Source: Lineus longissimus
Taxonomy: Eukaryota; Nemertea; Pilidiophora; Heteronemertea; Lineidae
Direction: 5' to 3'
NCBI RefSeq assembly: GCF_910592395.1
Contig: NC_088310.1
Location: 25,251,491 to 25,315,490, forward strand
DNA length: 64,000 nucleotides
Made by a program: the position numbers and the translations under genes. Under the pieces are notes generated by a model. It was not told where the DNA came from, searched no databases, and saw only the letters and a list, made by a program, of their open reading frames with translations. Of this stretch, positions 25,395-37,883 are shown piece by piece; the first letter of the stretch is position 1, and every line of letters starts with the position of its first letter.

Positions 25395-28300
25395 CCCAAA
25401 CTTTAGTCATTTTTAACTGGTTTCAAATGTTGATCATTTGAAATAGTGCACCAATAACTTGTCGAGGCATCATCCATTTTAGACAAACATCTATAGACAC
25501 TTCTAGTCTTGAACTGTTTGCCTAGTGTATTTATTATTATTTATTTGGACACAAGAAGAACCTGCTTTTAAACCAGGATCATGAGGTAATAGTATTTTCC
25601 TACTCCAAATTCTATATTATTGGCGGAAGTATTTACACGCAATTCAATTGTTTTTATTTGAAAATGACAAAAACAAAAAATGATTTGTGTGTGGACTTGT
25701 GTGCATTGCACGCATGGTGTGATACTGTCGGTACGTGTTGTGATGCGTTCGTTAGTCGGACTATTTATCGTGCGAGTCATGTGACTGGGGACTTATTTAT
25801 AAACGATATTAGACAATGCCTGAACGTGCCATTAAAATGTGATAACATAAGGAGATACCATCATGACACAGGAGAGAAGTTACATCACGGACCCAACGAA
25901 CTATCAATTCTTGGAAGGAGGAGCCAAGAATCAGACTCTACGTATCAGGGACTCATTTTATGATACATTTATGCTGCTTTTGTTCTGAACAAAGGACAAA
26001 TTTTCCCACCATTTTTCTAACATATTAGTTAGGAAGGTATTTTCCGAGACCAAAGAGTTATTATTAGTGGCAAAGTACAGTATATATGCCTCTGAGATTT
26101 CTAAGCCAGTAGAATGATATCAGCCCCGAAGCTTTTGGCGGGGTTACAGGTTTGTGTACATCATATTTCAGCGTTGTCATGCTCAGCAAGATGTGTTCTC
26201 GCCCACCTGTTCAGCAGTTATTTGTGCACAGATGACTGTGAGAGCGTATGGACATTGTTGTACATCCTCGGTTGAGCTTGGGTGAGTAGGGCTGAAGTAT
26301 CGTTAGAAATATCAAGGAGACCAGGTCTATTGGGGCCAAAGTTGGTCCAGATTTTGACTGTAGACGGTGATGTCAACATAATGGAGAAAACCAATGTGTC
26401 TTCACGTATGACCATATCGTACAGCAATAGCTGCGAAAAAGTGGAAAACCACAATATTTCAGTCCTTGTTGAGCGAAAAGCTGGTGTTTACCATTATAAA
26501 ACTAAAGGTCTTTCATACTTTTCTTGGCTGGTCAATGTAGCTTGATGCTGCTGACACTCAGACATGTCAGATAGGCAATATGAGTGACTGTTTTTAAAAA
26601 CATGCCTTTGGCTGGGTTGTTCTTAGTGTTTGGCTGAAAACTAGTGAAATGTTGGACGGGAAACTTGGGTACTTTGAATTTTTCTAGCATATCTTCTGCA
26701 GATGATTTTCATTTTAAATTTGAGCTAAACCATGTTCAGTTTTACCAGACCAGCATTTAGCAATACAGCTGATATTCAATCATCCCAGAGATTTGAAACA
26801 TTTCCTTCTTTTTCATTTACTTTGACAAAAGGGATATCACACAAGGGGTCAAAGTTTAGCCAGAGGGCTCAAAAATCACTAATCAAAAGCTTATTTTTGT
26901 TACAAAAGCACTGTCTTGGGAAGATGCATCAAGTGAAATAAGAAATGTAGACTTTGTGAACAAAAGCACTGCTTTACCATATGTGCTATAAACAGTGATG
27001 TCGACTGTGGTTTTAAGTACTCTAATGTTTCAAGAACTATAATGTTTGCATCTTCAATTTGATAGGCCTGTCTGATCTCAGTGGTGCCATTTTGGTAAAA
27101 CACCATCTCAAAACCAGGCCCCGGTAAAACGTGGTGTAGTATTGATAAGTCAAAGGAGGTGAGAATTTTACCTCACCAGGGGCAACAGAAAACAGCAGAT
27201 ATGTGCTGTGGTGTTCAATGCGAGTAGAAATACTTTTTTAGGAGAGAAAATTAACTGACATGCATGTAAGTGTGCAGCAGGGTGATCTCAGATCCAGGCC
27301 TTCCTTACATTGCAACTACATTGAAGTCACATTGAGATTTGAAGATTATTAGTTAAGAATACAAAATACACAATTGTATATGTTGAGTTATTGCCTATGG
27401 TAAACCAAATGTCATACATTACTAATTTCAAATGTGAATTTTTGTCGGTGAAAACATGTGACATTTTTGGCATTTCAAGAAATTTTTTCAGTCTATTGTG
27501 ATGTCAAAGTCTGGATCTGAGTCATTTTATAAACTGCATGAGGCAGCCTGAAATATTGACAGTTCTTATCTAGGTCAAAGTTTGTACCTTTAAACAATGA
27601 AGTATAGTCATTGCTGATGACATACATGTATAGGTCTTACATAGGCCCACAGTGAAGGTAGTCGGAGTTCATTTTAACTCATTGACAACCAATGGAAATT
27701 TGCTTGATAAAAAGGAGCATTCAAGGTTGTCCAAACTGATCTCATAGTTAGTGCTTTAAAGCCAGCTCTTAACAGTAATCCATCTAAGTGCTATCATGAT
27801 CATCGTGGCAATGTTGAAGCCACTGCAAAGGTCGGCAAGTCACTCAGCCTATCAAAATTATACTGAAAATGTGGTACATTGGTTTTAGCACTTTTCTTCT
27901 GGTTTCATGAGTTGTCGGCTATGATTGCGATCAGTTGAAAAGGGCAGTGATGTGCACTGTGAATGCTGAACTGACAAGTTGATGACCAATTATTGCCCTA
28001 GTATCTTCATGAAGTGACCTGCTCCAAAGTTGGACGATCAGTTTATTTCTTTGGTGTACTTATTGGGCTTGTCCTGTATGTTTCCAAAATCATGGCAATT
28101 AAAACTGCCGAAAGCCAGGAATGAAATAGTATTTATCAGAGTGAGTATTGTATTGTATATACTTGTATTTAATTTATATATTTGTATCAAATAAAGTGTC
28201 GGCCTACAGAGGTTGACGACAGAGATGCATTTGCGAAGACAACACCTTGTTCATATTGGTCATAAATGTCAATTTTATTGTGCATGGTAACTTATTTTGA

Positions 28301-31300
28301 GTTATATTGTAACTTTTAGTAGAATCTGTATACGCGAATAGATTTAGACAGTTCATGTTCATAATAGATTTGAGGCCAACTTGTAGGATCGAAGCGGTAC
28401 TCCCACCCTTAGATAGGAATTTTCCAAATATTTATGCCAAAGTTATCGATGTCATTAGATCTCTCGGAGAGAGTCGACTGTGATATTATAATGTTTTGGT
28501 GATGTGTAAATTTTTCATTTGAAGTCCGCCTCGGTCCTCGTTGGCTGTATTGTCATATTTGTATATAGTGTTGATGCAATTGAGGTGGTATTCTCAAATG
28601 TTTATATGTATCATAACATGTAGTTTTGCTACAAGACACCAGTTGAAATAAGTTTCAGAACGTAAATTTTACTATTGAAATTCAGAGAAAGTCTCGTGTG
28701 CTATGAGGGTCCATTTCATTTTGGCTGATATACAAATACATGTTGTGAAGGTAAGAGTTTCTCAATACCAGTTGTTGGTATATCTGCAGATGAATGAAAT
28801 GTAATTGATGATTGCAATAAGGAACTGAGATTCCACAAAAATCAATAGTTTGCTCTGGTTATATCTTCGATAGATTTCAGATGATTTCTATGTTTTTTGT
28901 CTATTTGTAAGTTGTTTTAAACAGAGTCTGTGTCAAGCACTCGTTGGTGATTTTTCACCTCACTTGGTCATATTTGAGAATGCCACTTTTTGTTTTGTAC
29001 AGTTTTGTAAAAATCAAAGTGAATGAGATGAAATTTTTATATTATATTATAATATGAACTATTAAAATGTTTTATGCCACCGGGGTTTGACCTGCACTGA
29101 AAATTGAGCATTTGCTGAAATTTACCAATTAACAGAAAAAGGCAAAGTTCCTGTGGATAGAAATATTTGAAACAATGAAACAAAGTCTGTAGACAGTTTT
29201 GATAAAACAGCTAGTTTGAGAAATTTGTCATTATTATTTGAAATAAGCTGTTACTAGTGTTAGTATTTGAATTTTGTCCATTTAGAATGAAATGATGACA
29301 AACGGAACTTGATGGAGATGATACTTTTATAGTATTCGCATCAGTGTCATGATAATCCTCGTTATGCTACACTTGTAATGCAGCCGTCAGTGCAAATCAT
29401 GTATCCCCCATCTCAGGCAGTCAACTTTTGTAAGTAACTCTCTAAATAATGATGAAGGGGTTCAGAGGTGTTTGATACTTATTTTCATGATCAACAGGTG
29501 GAAGCGAACAGTTTGCTAGAACTCGACCTTACTTCAATGCCGATTGAGCAGGAGGAGGGAGGGGGAGGGGTACAGGGTTAGCATTGACTGCTGCAAAAAA
29601 TAATTGATCAAAGTATTTCTTTACATATTTATATTAATATCTTGTGTATTTTGATTGTGACATTCCAGTCTCAAGTCAGGCCCCAAGGACAACACATTTT
29701 TTGTGTCAGTAAAGTTTCAAATGTTGTGTATGAGAGTCTGTACTTGTGGGTTGGTTTACCAAATTGTCAAAATTGTTAAGACATTTTGATGGGCCAACAA
29801 GTCTTTGTCATGTGGTTTGGGTTGTATGAGCATGTATGAAACAAAATGAAAACCATACAAAGCAATATTAAAAGGGTCAAATGTGAATTTGACGGTTATG
29901 TGTGCTTCTTCTGAAATAGCTGGTGCCAATCTGTGCTCTTCAAGTAACAGATTGCGACATCTCGATGCAATTCGTATAAAAGTTTATTATCAACTTTTGA
30001 GGGCTAAAAACATATCATCAAATGACCAGAGTTGCTGTGTCTGACATGACTTCTCAAAATGCTTATCCACCCTTTTCGGTGTCATCTTTGTCACTAGATG
30101 TCATGTAAGCCCTTCTGGTAAGCCTAAACTTGTCAAAAACTGAATTGGCTATGATAATTTGAATTATCCGGCATAGCAATAGGGCTACGATGCTGCCCAT
30201 ACCATTATCTGGTGGCAAACTCTTCCATCTTAATATCTTGTCATCCAGAGATCCTTCCTGTAGATGGCTCAATACACCGTATTCTCTATCCATCTCCATC
30301 AACCTGAAGAGACATACGAACCATCCTTGTTTTCCTGAGCTATTTCGAGTGATTCCATCTCACCGCTCAAGATCGTCATTGCAACGTGCTACTATTCTTT
30401 TCTACATTTATACGTTTATATATATTTTCGTACTTTGGTTTCGTCTCATATGGTTTTCGTCTTTAACACTGTTGCTTTCTGCTTGCAAATGTTGTCTATT
30501 TGATCAAAGAGCAGAAATGATCAGGAATGTCAGGTCAGGATTTCAAACATTTGTTATCTACGTTTAATACTTGTGTGTCATAGACTGAGAGTATGGGTTT
30601 AAGCCAGCGGAGAAGCTTTGAAATTTTATTATACACCAATGATCAATTAGGCCAAGTACACTATGATTTTCAATGCTTCTCAGCGAGACTAAACCAGGAC
30701 TCTCACTATGTTCAGCATGGGGTCATATCAATTGAAATTTTGGGTAGTGAAAAATTAGTTATCAGAATCTGCAATAAAGATTTCAAAATCAAATTCTATC
30801 CAGCTGATGAAAATTTTCCATCATTCAGGTACAAAGGAGCAAATGTGCATCCTATATGCATTTTTTGCCTTGAGTCAGCTTGAAATCACCGCTCACCTTG
30901 GCTATTTACTGCTGCTACTATGTATCAAGTATTTACCTGCGCCCGTTGATTTTATTGTTGCCATGCTTGATGAGCTATACTACCAACCATATTGCTTGCT
31001 AAATCAGTTTCTCACTTATTCACTCGCCATCAAAATCGGTGTTCCTTTACCTATGTAATCTACAGCCTTCTGCGATAGGTAATTAAGAGCTCTAGGGTTG
31101 TCTTGAAAGCTTGATATGTATAGACCCAACCAATGGTTTCACCTCTTAGTTGGAATGGGTTAGAACAGAGGCAACATTGGGTGTCAAAATGCCTCAGCTT
31201 CCAAGTTGAAAAACGAATAAGCTTTCTGAAAAAATATCAAGCATAATGAAATTTTCCTTTAAATTTGTCAGCTTCGTCATTGCCAATTGCAGTTGATGCA

Positions 31301-33639
31301 AGTTGCAAACTTAACATTAATACTTGAATAATTACTGAAATTTAAAGCCAAAAAAAGATTTTTGAAGAGCAAAATATGACCATCAGTGTCGATCCAAAAT
31401 TCAAATCAATCCTTCATTGGGTGCTACAGTTGGTTTTCGTCCCCCAGGTCTTTTCCACCAGATTGCTCGTTGTCAAAGTTCATCCCTAAGTTCAAATTTT
31501 TCAATAGCAGGATATTTTCGTGTGTGACCCCCTGATCCAGGGCAGGCCAGACAAAAGTCCATCCCACTTAGTCTGGCTCTGGTCTATTGTCATCTGCTAC
31601 TGCCCGTTCCATTCTTTTACGGGGAGTCGTTGAGTCGCTATATTTATGAACAGCACACCATCGAGTCAGCCAGGGAGACCATGTATGCATGGTGATACAT
31701 GTTCAACTGAGAAGTAGTACATCACCGGCTCTTGTGAAACTGCTGAAGAACAGCCATTGATTTTGTGCGCTGGCTCATTATGTGCCGGGAACATTTCTAT
31801 AGCGATCGGGGCTAGAGGACGGTGATTTACTGGCTAGTGGAACCGACTGAGTATTCGGATCACAGATAGAGATATACACTGATGATATGGAGTGATGAAT
31901 TTATGGAGAGGCTGGTTTCAGCCTGTCTTGATCGAAGAAATAATGGCGATATAAAAATCTGAATCCTATATTGGAAATTAAGACTTATAAAGTTTTCATA
32001 TACCCAAAATTTTGGCTATGTAAAGGTTCAGATCAGTGTTCTGATAAATTTTCCTATTAAAACCTCCGGTCTTGAATCTTCTGATGAGTTTGAATTACTT
32101 TCTTTGCTAATTCAAAGCAAAATGCTAATGGGTTAATGAGGTGTAATTGAAGCTGCCTGAATTCCTGATCAAGATCAAGTGCTCACTTTCACTCCTGGCT
32201 TAGCTCCTGTAAGTTTATACTGTCGAGTAAATCATGTTATAGCTCAGTAGGCATTGAGCCAACATGCTGACCTCTGAATGCCTTAAATATTTTATGCAGC
32301 CCAATACAAACTTTTCTATTCTTATTTATATGTTGTGGAAAGCAGCTATGGTTACATCTCGACTGGTAGGCAGACCCAGGAATTCTTTCAAGATATTCTG
32401 TACACAAAAGTCCATGGGGCGTACTGATATTTTATCAATCTGTACACAGAATAAAGAATTTGTTTTATTTTGCTCAATTCTTGTTTGCCCTGCTATAAGC
32501 TCTGTAACAGTTTTGATTCAAATCAGATTAGTGGCCTATGGTCAAATCAAGGCTTGATTTACTTTTATTGGCGAAGTGTGCCCCGGTTTGGGGACAAAGG
32601 ATTGTAGCCTGCTAGGGTAATACTCAAGCGTCTGTACATAATTCCCATGTATTCTAAACTGTATTTATTTATCCTATTTAGAGAATGAGACAGGTGACCA
32701 TTATAGGCGGCCATTTTAACTCTCAGTTGTACAATGTGTACCTATGAAGTGTGTGCTGGTAATGTGTTTCATTTTATCCAGAGCCAAAACCATGGTACAG
32801 TGTCTACAATATTTTGTACTGTATATTGGTCTTAGAAAAGGTGAAAATTAACTGTGCAATGCAGTGTTTCATTTTAACCTGAACCAGTTTTGTTTACATT
32901 ATGTACTGCCTCTGTGCATGTCTCTTTAGTTCAGGTTAGCATGAAATTACTGCTTATTCCAGGGTATGATTCAGCCTTGTTCCACAGGCCTTGTCATTTC
33001 CTTTGGACGAGGTTGGGTATGTTGATGATGGTGTATTGACTGTAAGATATGTAGATATTGGGGCAAATGATGATGAATGAGTGAGTAATGGTGGATCATG
33101 ACACAGCAGCTCATGGCAATACACAGTGACTGAGTGGGCCCAATTTAGACCAGTCAGGTTTTGATCAGCTCTGTGCAAGAATTTGGACAAAATCATATCA
33201 TCCTTTGACAGATACAAAATAAAACTTTCAGGGTTGCAATTGAGAAAGAAAAAAACATGTTTTCCTTCAATGCTTTTACTTTTGTCACAAAATCATTCAA
33301 ACATTCATCTCATATTTTCAATTCTGGAGATTAAACAATGTCACTCTCTTTCCTGCAAATTCTTTGTTGAAATATTCAATGATCAAAATCTGCCTGTGTA
33401 TGGTTTCCCATAAAATGTTTTCAATAAATGATTTTATATTGAAAAAAAAAGTATTTTGTACTGAAACCGTTGGGTACAAATTTTAAGATGTTTATGCAAT
33501 GTTTGCATCGTGCAGTTGGTAGAATTGGCCACAATTTGGTGGTCTGGAATTTTTCTACTTAAAATTCTCTTGGTTAGAATATGAAATCTTCTGCACTGTT
33601 ATACATTTGTAAGATTTTCAAAAAATCAAAAATGTTTGA
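25395..33639. other. Probable long SERTAD 3' UTR followed by non-coding DNA
   Basis: No convincing coding exon. The sequence after the stop is AT-rich with many attta-type words (for example around 25,525-25,545), as in unstable regulator mRNAs, and vertebrate SERTAD2 also has a long 3' UTR. A well-formed polyadenylation signal, AATAAA at 28,190-28,195, is one candidate end; where the transcript really stops is not determinable here. A 125-codon open frame at 30,190-30,567 has no recognisable domain. Confidence 0.45.
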
Positions 33640-34026
33640 TTAACCCTTTGAGAGCTGATAGTATGTTCTATTTGAAATGAAACATGACTCAAAATAGCTA
33701 TGACATATCGTGTACGGTAAACCCAGAAATGTTCTTGTGCCTTCTGTTTTCGTGTTTACAGATAATAAATCACAAAAATATATGGCCGCCAAAACGAAAA
33801 TATATTTAAAATTTGTATAAAGAATGCTAAATTAAAAGTACGCCAAAGTTGCAATTTTTACAAAAAAAGAAAAGGTTGAAATGAGATGACCACGAATATT
33901 TCCTGGTTTACGGTGCATTTGTTTATGTCACTTTTGAAGTTCTTTCAATGAAAATTGGATCATTAATCGGAAATTGACATTTAGAGGACTGTTACTCTAA
34001 TGCTGTCATTCGTCTCAAAGGGTTAA
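33640..34026. mobile_element. TTAA-flanked MITE (piggyBac-type ends) with a second MITE-like element nested inside
   Basis: The outer ends read TTAACCCTTTGAGA at 33,640 and TCTCAAAGGGTTAA ending at 34,026, a near-perfect terminal inverted repeat with TTAA at both edges. TTAA targets are typical of piggyBac-superfamily elements. There is no transposase frame in 387 bp. Inside, near 33,713-33,925, is a second pair of inverted ends, acggtaaacccagaaatgttc and gaatatttcctggtttacggt, suggesting one MITE inserted in another. Confidence 0.6.
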
Positions 34027-34454
34027 AACTGGAGAAATCAAGGTGTAGGTCCTGTGTTATGTATAAGATAATTTATAAATAAAATTATGATGTTATGTAT
34101 CATTTCATATAAATAAATGAAATACAAATTGATATTGAATCTTATTCTTCTATTATTTCACTCTCTGGTATCTCACTGGAGAAACAATCATCTGCCATTT
34201 CAAATGATGGTCTATCAGAAAAATGAAATTACAGATGACAGTATTGTGGGTCTTCCACCTGCAAGTCACCTGTACAAAATGGACCTCCTTGCAGCACATG
34301 GACGAATTCAATAGAGTAACTGGCCAAGGAATATTGGTCAAATACAGTGGAATCTGTCCACTTCTGGGAACCTCTGTTAAGAGAAGCCCTTCCTAAGGCA
34401 AACAGATCATGATGTTGTCCAAGCTCTCATAAGCAACCAAGTAGGCCCTTGTGT

Positions 34455-35400
34455 AGTAGGAGTAGATTCTGTGGCAAAGTTGGCATGTGCCTGTCTTCAT
34501 GGTACAGTGAGACAGAAGCTCTACCAAAGGCAGAAGGGTCCTGGTGCTGGCCCAGCTCTCTCAGGTACATAGTCTGTAGGAGCAGTTTCTGTGGCAAGCT
34601 GGTCATGTGCCTGTCTTCAAGTATAGTGAGACAGAAGCACTATCAAAGATGCTGTCCCCTGGTAAACTGGGCATGCGCCTTTCTTCAAGTGTAGCGAGAC
34701 AGAAGCTCTACCCAAGGCAGAAGAGTCCTGATGCTGTGCCCTGGCAAGCTGAGCATGCACCTGTCTTCAAGTGTAGTGAGACAGAAGCTCTACCAAAGGC
34801 AGAAGAGTCCTGATGTTGTCCCCTGGCAAGCTGGGCATGCGCCTGTCTTCAAGTGTAGTGAGACAGAAGCTCTACCAAAGATGCTGTCCCCTGGCAAGCT
34901 GGGCATGGGCCTGTCTTCAAGTGTAGAGAGACAGAAGCTCTACCAAAGGCAGAAGAGTCCTGATGTTGTCCCCTGGCAAGCCGGGCATGTGCCAGTCTTC
35001 AAGTGTAGTGAGACAGAAGCTCTACCAAAGATGCTGTCCCCTGGCAAGCTGGGCATGGGCCTGTCTTCAAGTGTAGAGAGACAGAAGCTCTACCAAAGGC
35101 AGAAGAGTCCTGATGTTGTCCCCTGGCAAGCCGGGCATGTGCCTTTCTTCGATGGTAGTGAGATAGAAGCTCTACTAAAGGCAGAAGAGTCCTGATGCTG
35201 TCTCCAGGCAAGGTTGGCATGTACCTGTCTTCAAGTGTAGTGAGACAGAAGCTCTACCAAAGACAGAAGGGTCCTGATGATGTCCCAGGGACATGACATG
35301 TCCGTGAGACATGGCAAGTTTGACATGGGGCTTGTCTTCAAATGTACAGTGCCAAGATAGAGGCTCTACCAAAAGAAGAAGGGTCCTCATGTTGTCTAGG
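34455..35400. repeat. Minisatellite with alternating 82- and 68-bp units
   Basis: Units begin with agtgagacagaagctctacc at 34,506, 34,625, 34,693, 34,775, 34,857, 34,925, 35,007, 35,075, 35,157 and 35,239, with a diverged copy near 35,345. Spacings are 119, 68, 82, 82, 68, 82, 68, 82 and 82. The 68-bp form is the 82-bp form with 14 bp lost around ggcagaagagtcctgatg. 34,857-35,006 and 35,007-35,156 are a nearly identical 150-bp (68+82) higher-order pair. Open frames of up to 154 codons across it are by-products of the repeat. Confidence 0.9.
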
Positions 35401-35644
35401 GTAGCTCCCTGGTACTTGGCCTTGTCTTTCCCTAATCAGCAACTTAAACTCGACCACAAATACTACCAGAAACAACCATCAGTCCTTGAGGGATCACTAC
35501 AAAAGCAAGGCCATTTGAAGTTAAAAGAAGGCAGCTACAGAAAACCAAGGAAATACAGCCTTAAAAGTCTTTTTGAGATCATTTAAATCGTCTTAGACAC
35601 TGTGGCTGATCAGTGTGCTGTGACAGAGGGGCCGCTGAGCACCA

Positions 35645-36394
35645 TTATATCCATCGAAGTTGGAACATCCCCAGCACTCTAACCCAGAGCCTAAGGATGA
35701 CAGCATAAAAACAATTCAGGACATCATCATAAACGTCATGGAATATTGGTTTCTTTGCAAATGACCCGAGATCAAAGGCTGATAAACCACGTTGAAACGA
35801 ACCAGTGAAATTAATCCATCTTAAAGAAGCTTTTATTTCATCCGTCCCCATCTCTTGGCACTTAATTCCCAGGGAGGGATACCCAGGCTCAGATACCATA
35901 CCAGGTTCCAAACAGGTACCAATAGATAGATCTATGCTGTGTTTGGATATAAAAGCTTCAGTTTCACTTTTAGAGGTGCAAGATGGTCCCCTGGGGAAGA
36001 TTGGGGGCACTAGGTTTGGAAAACATGGTCTTATGTCTGGTCAGTCCTCCTCTTTGGATGCTTCAATCAAATTGAAGTGTTGCCCAAGGTTGAAAGCATT
36101 GCACCTGTGTCTTATTGTGCTTGCCCTATTCAGCAGTTCAAACCCAATATCTGTCTCCAGCTGGTTGGTCATCCTAATATGTAGCTGTGTCATCAAGTAC
36201 TGGCACTTTCCCTTCAAGTGTAAAATCACACCCAATCGCCAAAATCGAAGCAACCGCTTCGATTTCATCATTGCTTGTGAGTGACAACTGACAGGCTCCA
36301 GAGATTGGTCTTCACTCTGACTGCGAATCTGAAAGCTGGCCATACTTCTGTAGTTTTGTGACCCCAGAGGACACTTATCAGCGGTTATATGCAC
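35645..36394 (-). pseudogene. Possible degenerate reading frame interrupted by one TGA
   Basis: A minus-strand frame runs about 250 codons from an ATG at 36,394 to a stop near 35,645, broken once by TGA at 36,041-36,043 (one change from Trp). The composition is mixed and protein-like (for example LETDIGFELLNRAS, FPNLVPPIFPRG). I recognise no domain and no splice sites. A 159-codon plus-strand frame (35,805-36,284) overlaps it, so it may simply be a stop-poor stretch. Confidence 0.2.
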
Positions 36395-37134
36395 AAATCA
36401 TGGATTTATGCCTAGGCCTGTTATAAGCATAACAATACTGACAATATATAGGCCTGGTAATAACATTAACTGTGTCTTCTACTGTTTGGAGGCCATTGTT
36501 ATTGTGCACTAAATGTCTCTCATTTGGTGTATGTACAAATAAGAGAAATGAAGTAGTTCTTTGTTGGTTCAAGTGGAAATGTTTTTAGGCCTTTTTATTG
36601 GGAGATGGCCTTGTGTAAGTGATTTGGATATCTCTAGCTGCTAGCCTTGATAATGTGATGGCAAAATTTAAGCCTGGTCCGTATTGACAAAATAGTAATT
36701 GGTGTTAATAGTCCATCTCATTACATTGATGATAAGGATTGCCAAGCAAAGGCGACTCACACTAAAAACAGCATCTAGATTTCCCCACAAGTGTGTCACA
36801 TTGTTTATCTCAGAAAACTAATTTCAGCACGATTGAGTCTCCTGACATCCCTGCTGCAGTGCGATGACCATATCACTATCACATGGGAAGTCATTTGAAA
36901 GATATTAATAATGTTGATCAAATAATCATAAAACTACTTTGATGCATAATGCTCCAGGATATAATGTGGGCCAATGGAACGGAGTAGGAGTTGTCATTTC
37001 CTGCATGTCAACAAAGAAAAAGCTTAGTTTGCAAATTCTTGGAGAAAATTGCCCACAAAACACAGAAAATTACTGATACTAGTAATGAAACATTTATAAG
37101 TGCAATAGTTTTACAAATGTAGTCTGTTGAGAAT

Positions 37135-37300
37135 GAGAAAGTGAGAGCCAGGCTCATGTATCTTGAGGTTGTGGGATCATTGCTGCTTTGTATTGTGTCC
37201 TTGAGCAGACACATAACCCTACATTGCTTCATCCTTCCTTCGAGTAACCAGTCTGATTACTCTGAGATCCTTCCAAGGGAAACTGTTCATGACTCCAGTT
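37135..37300 (+). repeat. Degenerate SINE-like element
   Basis: The run gaggttgtgggatcattg, followed by tgtgtccttgagcagacac and cctacattgcttcatcc, matches in order the body of a tRNA-derived SINE type common in marine invertebrates (gaggttgtgggttcgaatcc, then tgtcccttgggcaaggcac, then a 'cattgcctcac' block, as I recall it). The internal promoter is decayed. Confidence 0.4.
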
Positions 37301-37719
37301 GGTCCTTACCGATGTAGGTCTTTAACATAGTCAAGCTACTCATATCTTGCTGATTTCCATCTCCATCCAAAACACATCTTGAACCATGTAGTAACGATTT
37401 TCTAATTATCGAGACATTTTCCCACTGATAATTAGCATCAAATGAAGGATGAAATTAGTTCCGATGACTAAAATAAGCTGTTTTTTAAATGCTGGTGCCA
37501 TTTGGGTAGGTATTGGAGAACAATGAGAATGGTGTATTATTCAGATTTGTCCTCATCTTGATGTGGGTCTGTGGACCAATGTTTTTTTTTTGTGGGAATA
37601 GCTAGTCAAACATAAATGGGCCCACAGGAGCCATCTTCTGCTCAGAGGTTCCCGAGTCATGTTAAATGCTTACTGTGACATCATACCAGGACGTTTGAGT
37701 ACATTGCTTGATACATCAT

Positions 37720-37883
37720 ACATCCCGGAACCTTCTCTCTTTGCAGTTGTTATCAGCGCCATCCAGACATGATCTCCAGACCTCTCTAATAAGGTTGCCC
37801 TCTCCATCAAGGACTCTGCATCTGGTCTCAAAATTGATCACTGACCTCTCTAACCATGACGTCTTTTTAGAGAGGTTCTACTG
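37720..37883. mobile_element. Decayed pogo-like MITE copy
   Basis: The right end gagaggttctactg followed by TA is the same as the right end of the better preserved element at 53,542-53,718, and internal words such as acctctctaa, tctcaaaattgatcactg and gacgtctttttagag align with it. The left end is not clear. Confidence 0.5.

Noticed and set aside
32230-32300. tRNA-like gene (tagctcagtagg word)
   Set aside because: Only an A-box-like word is present. There is no B box at the proper distance and no acceptor-stem pairing.
34731-35195. 154-codon plus-strand repetitive frame
   Set aside because: It is produced by the minisatellite. Unit lengths of 82 and 68 bp do not keep one frame, and no start, splice or codon-bias support exists.
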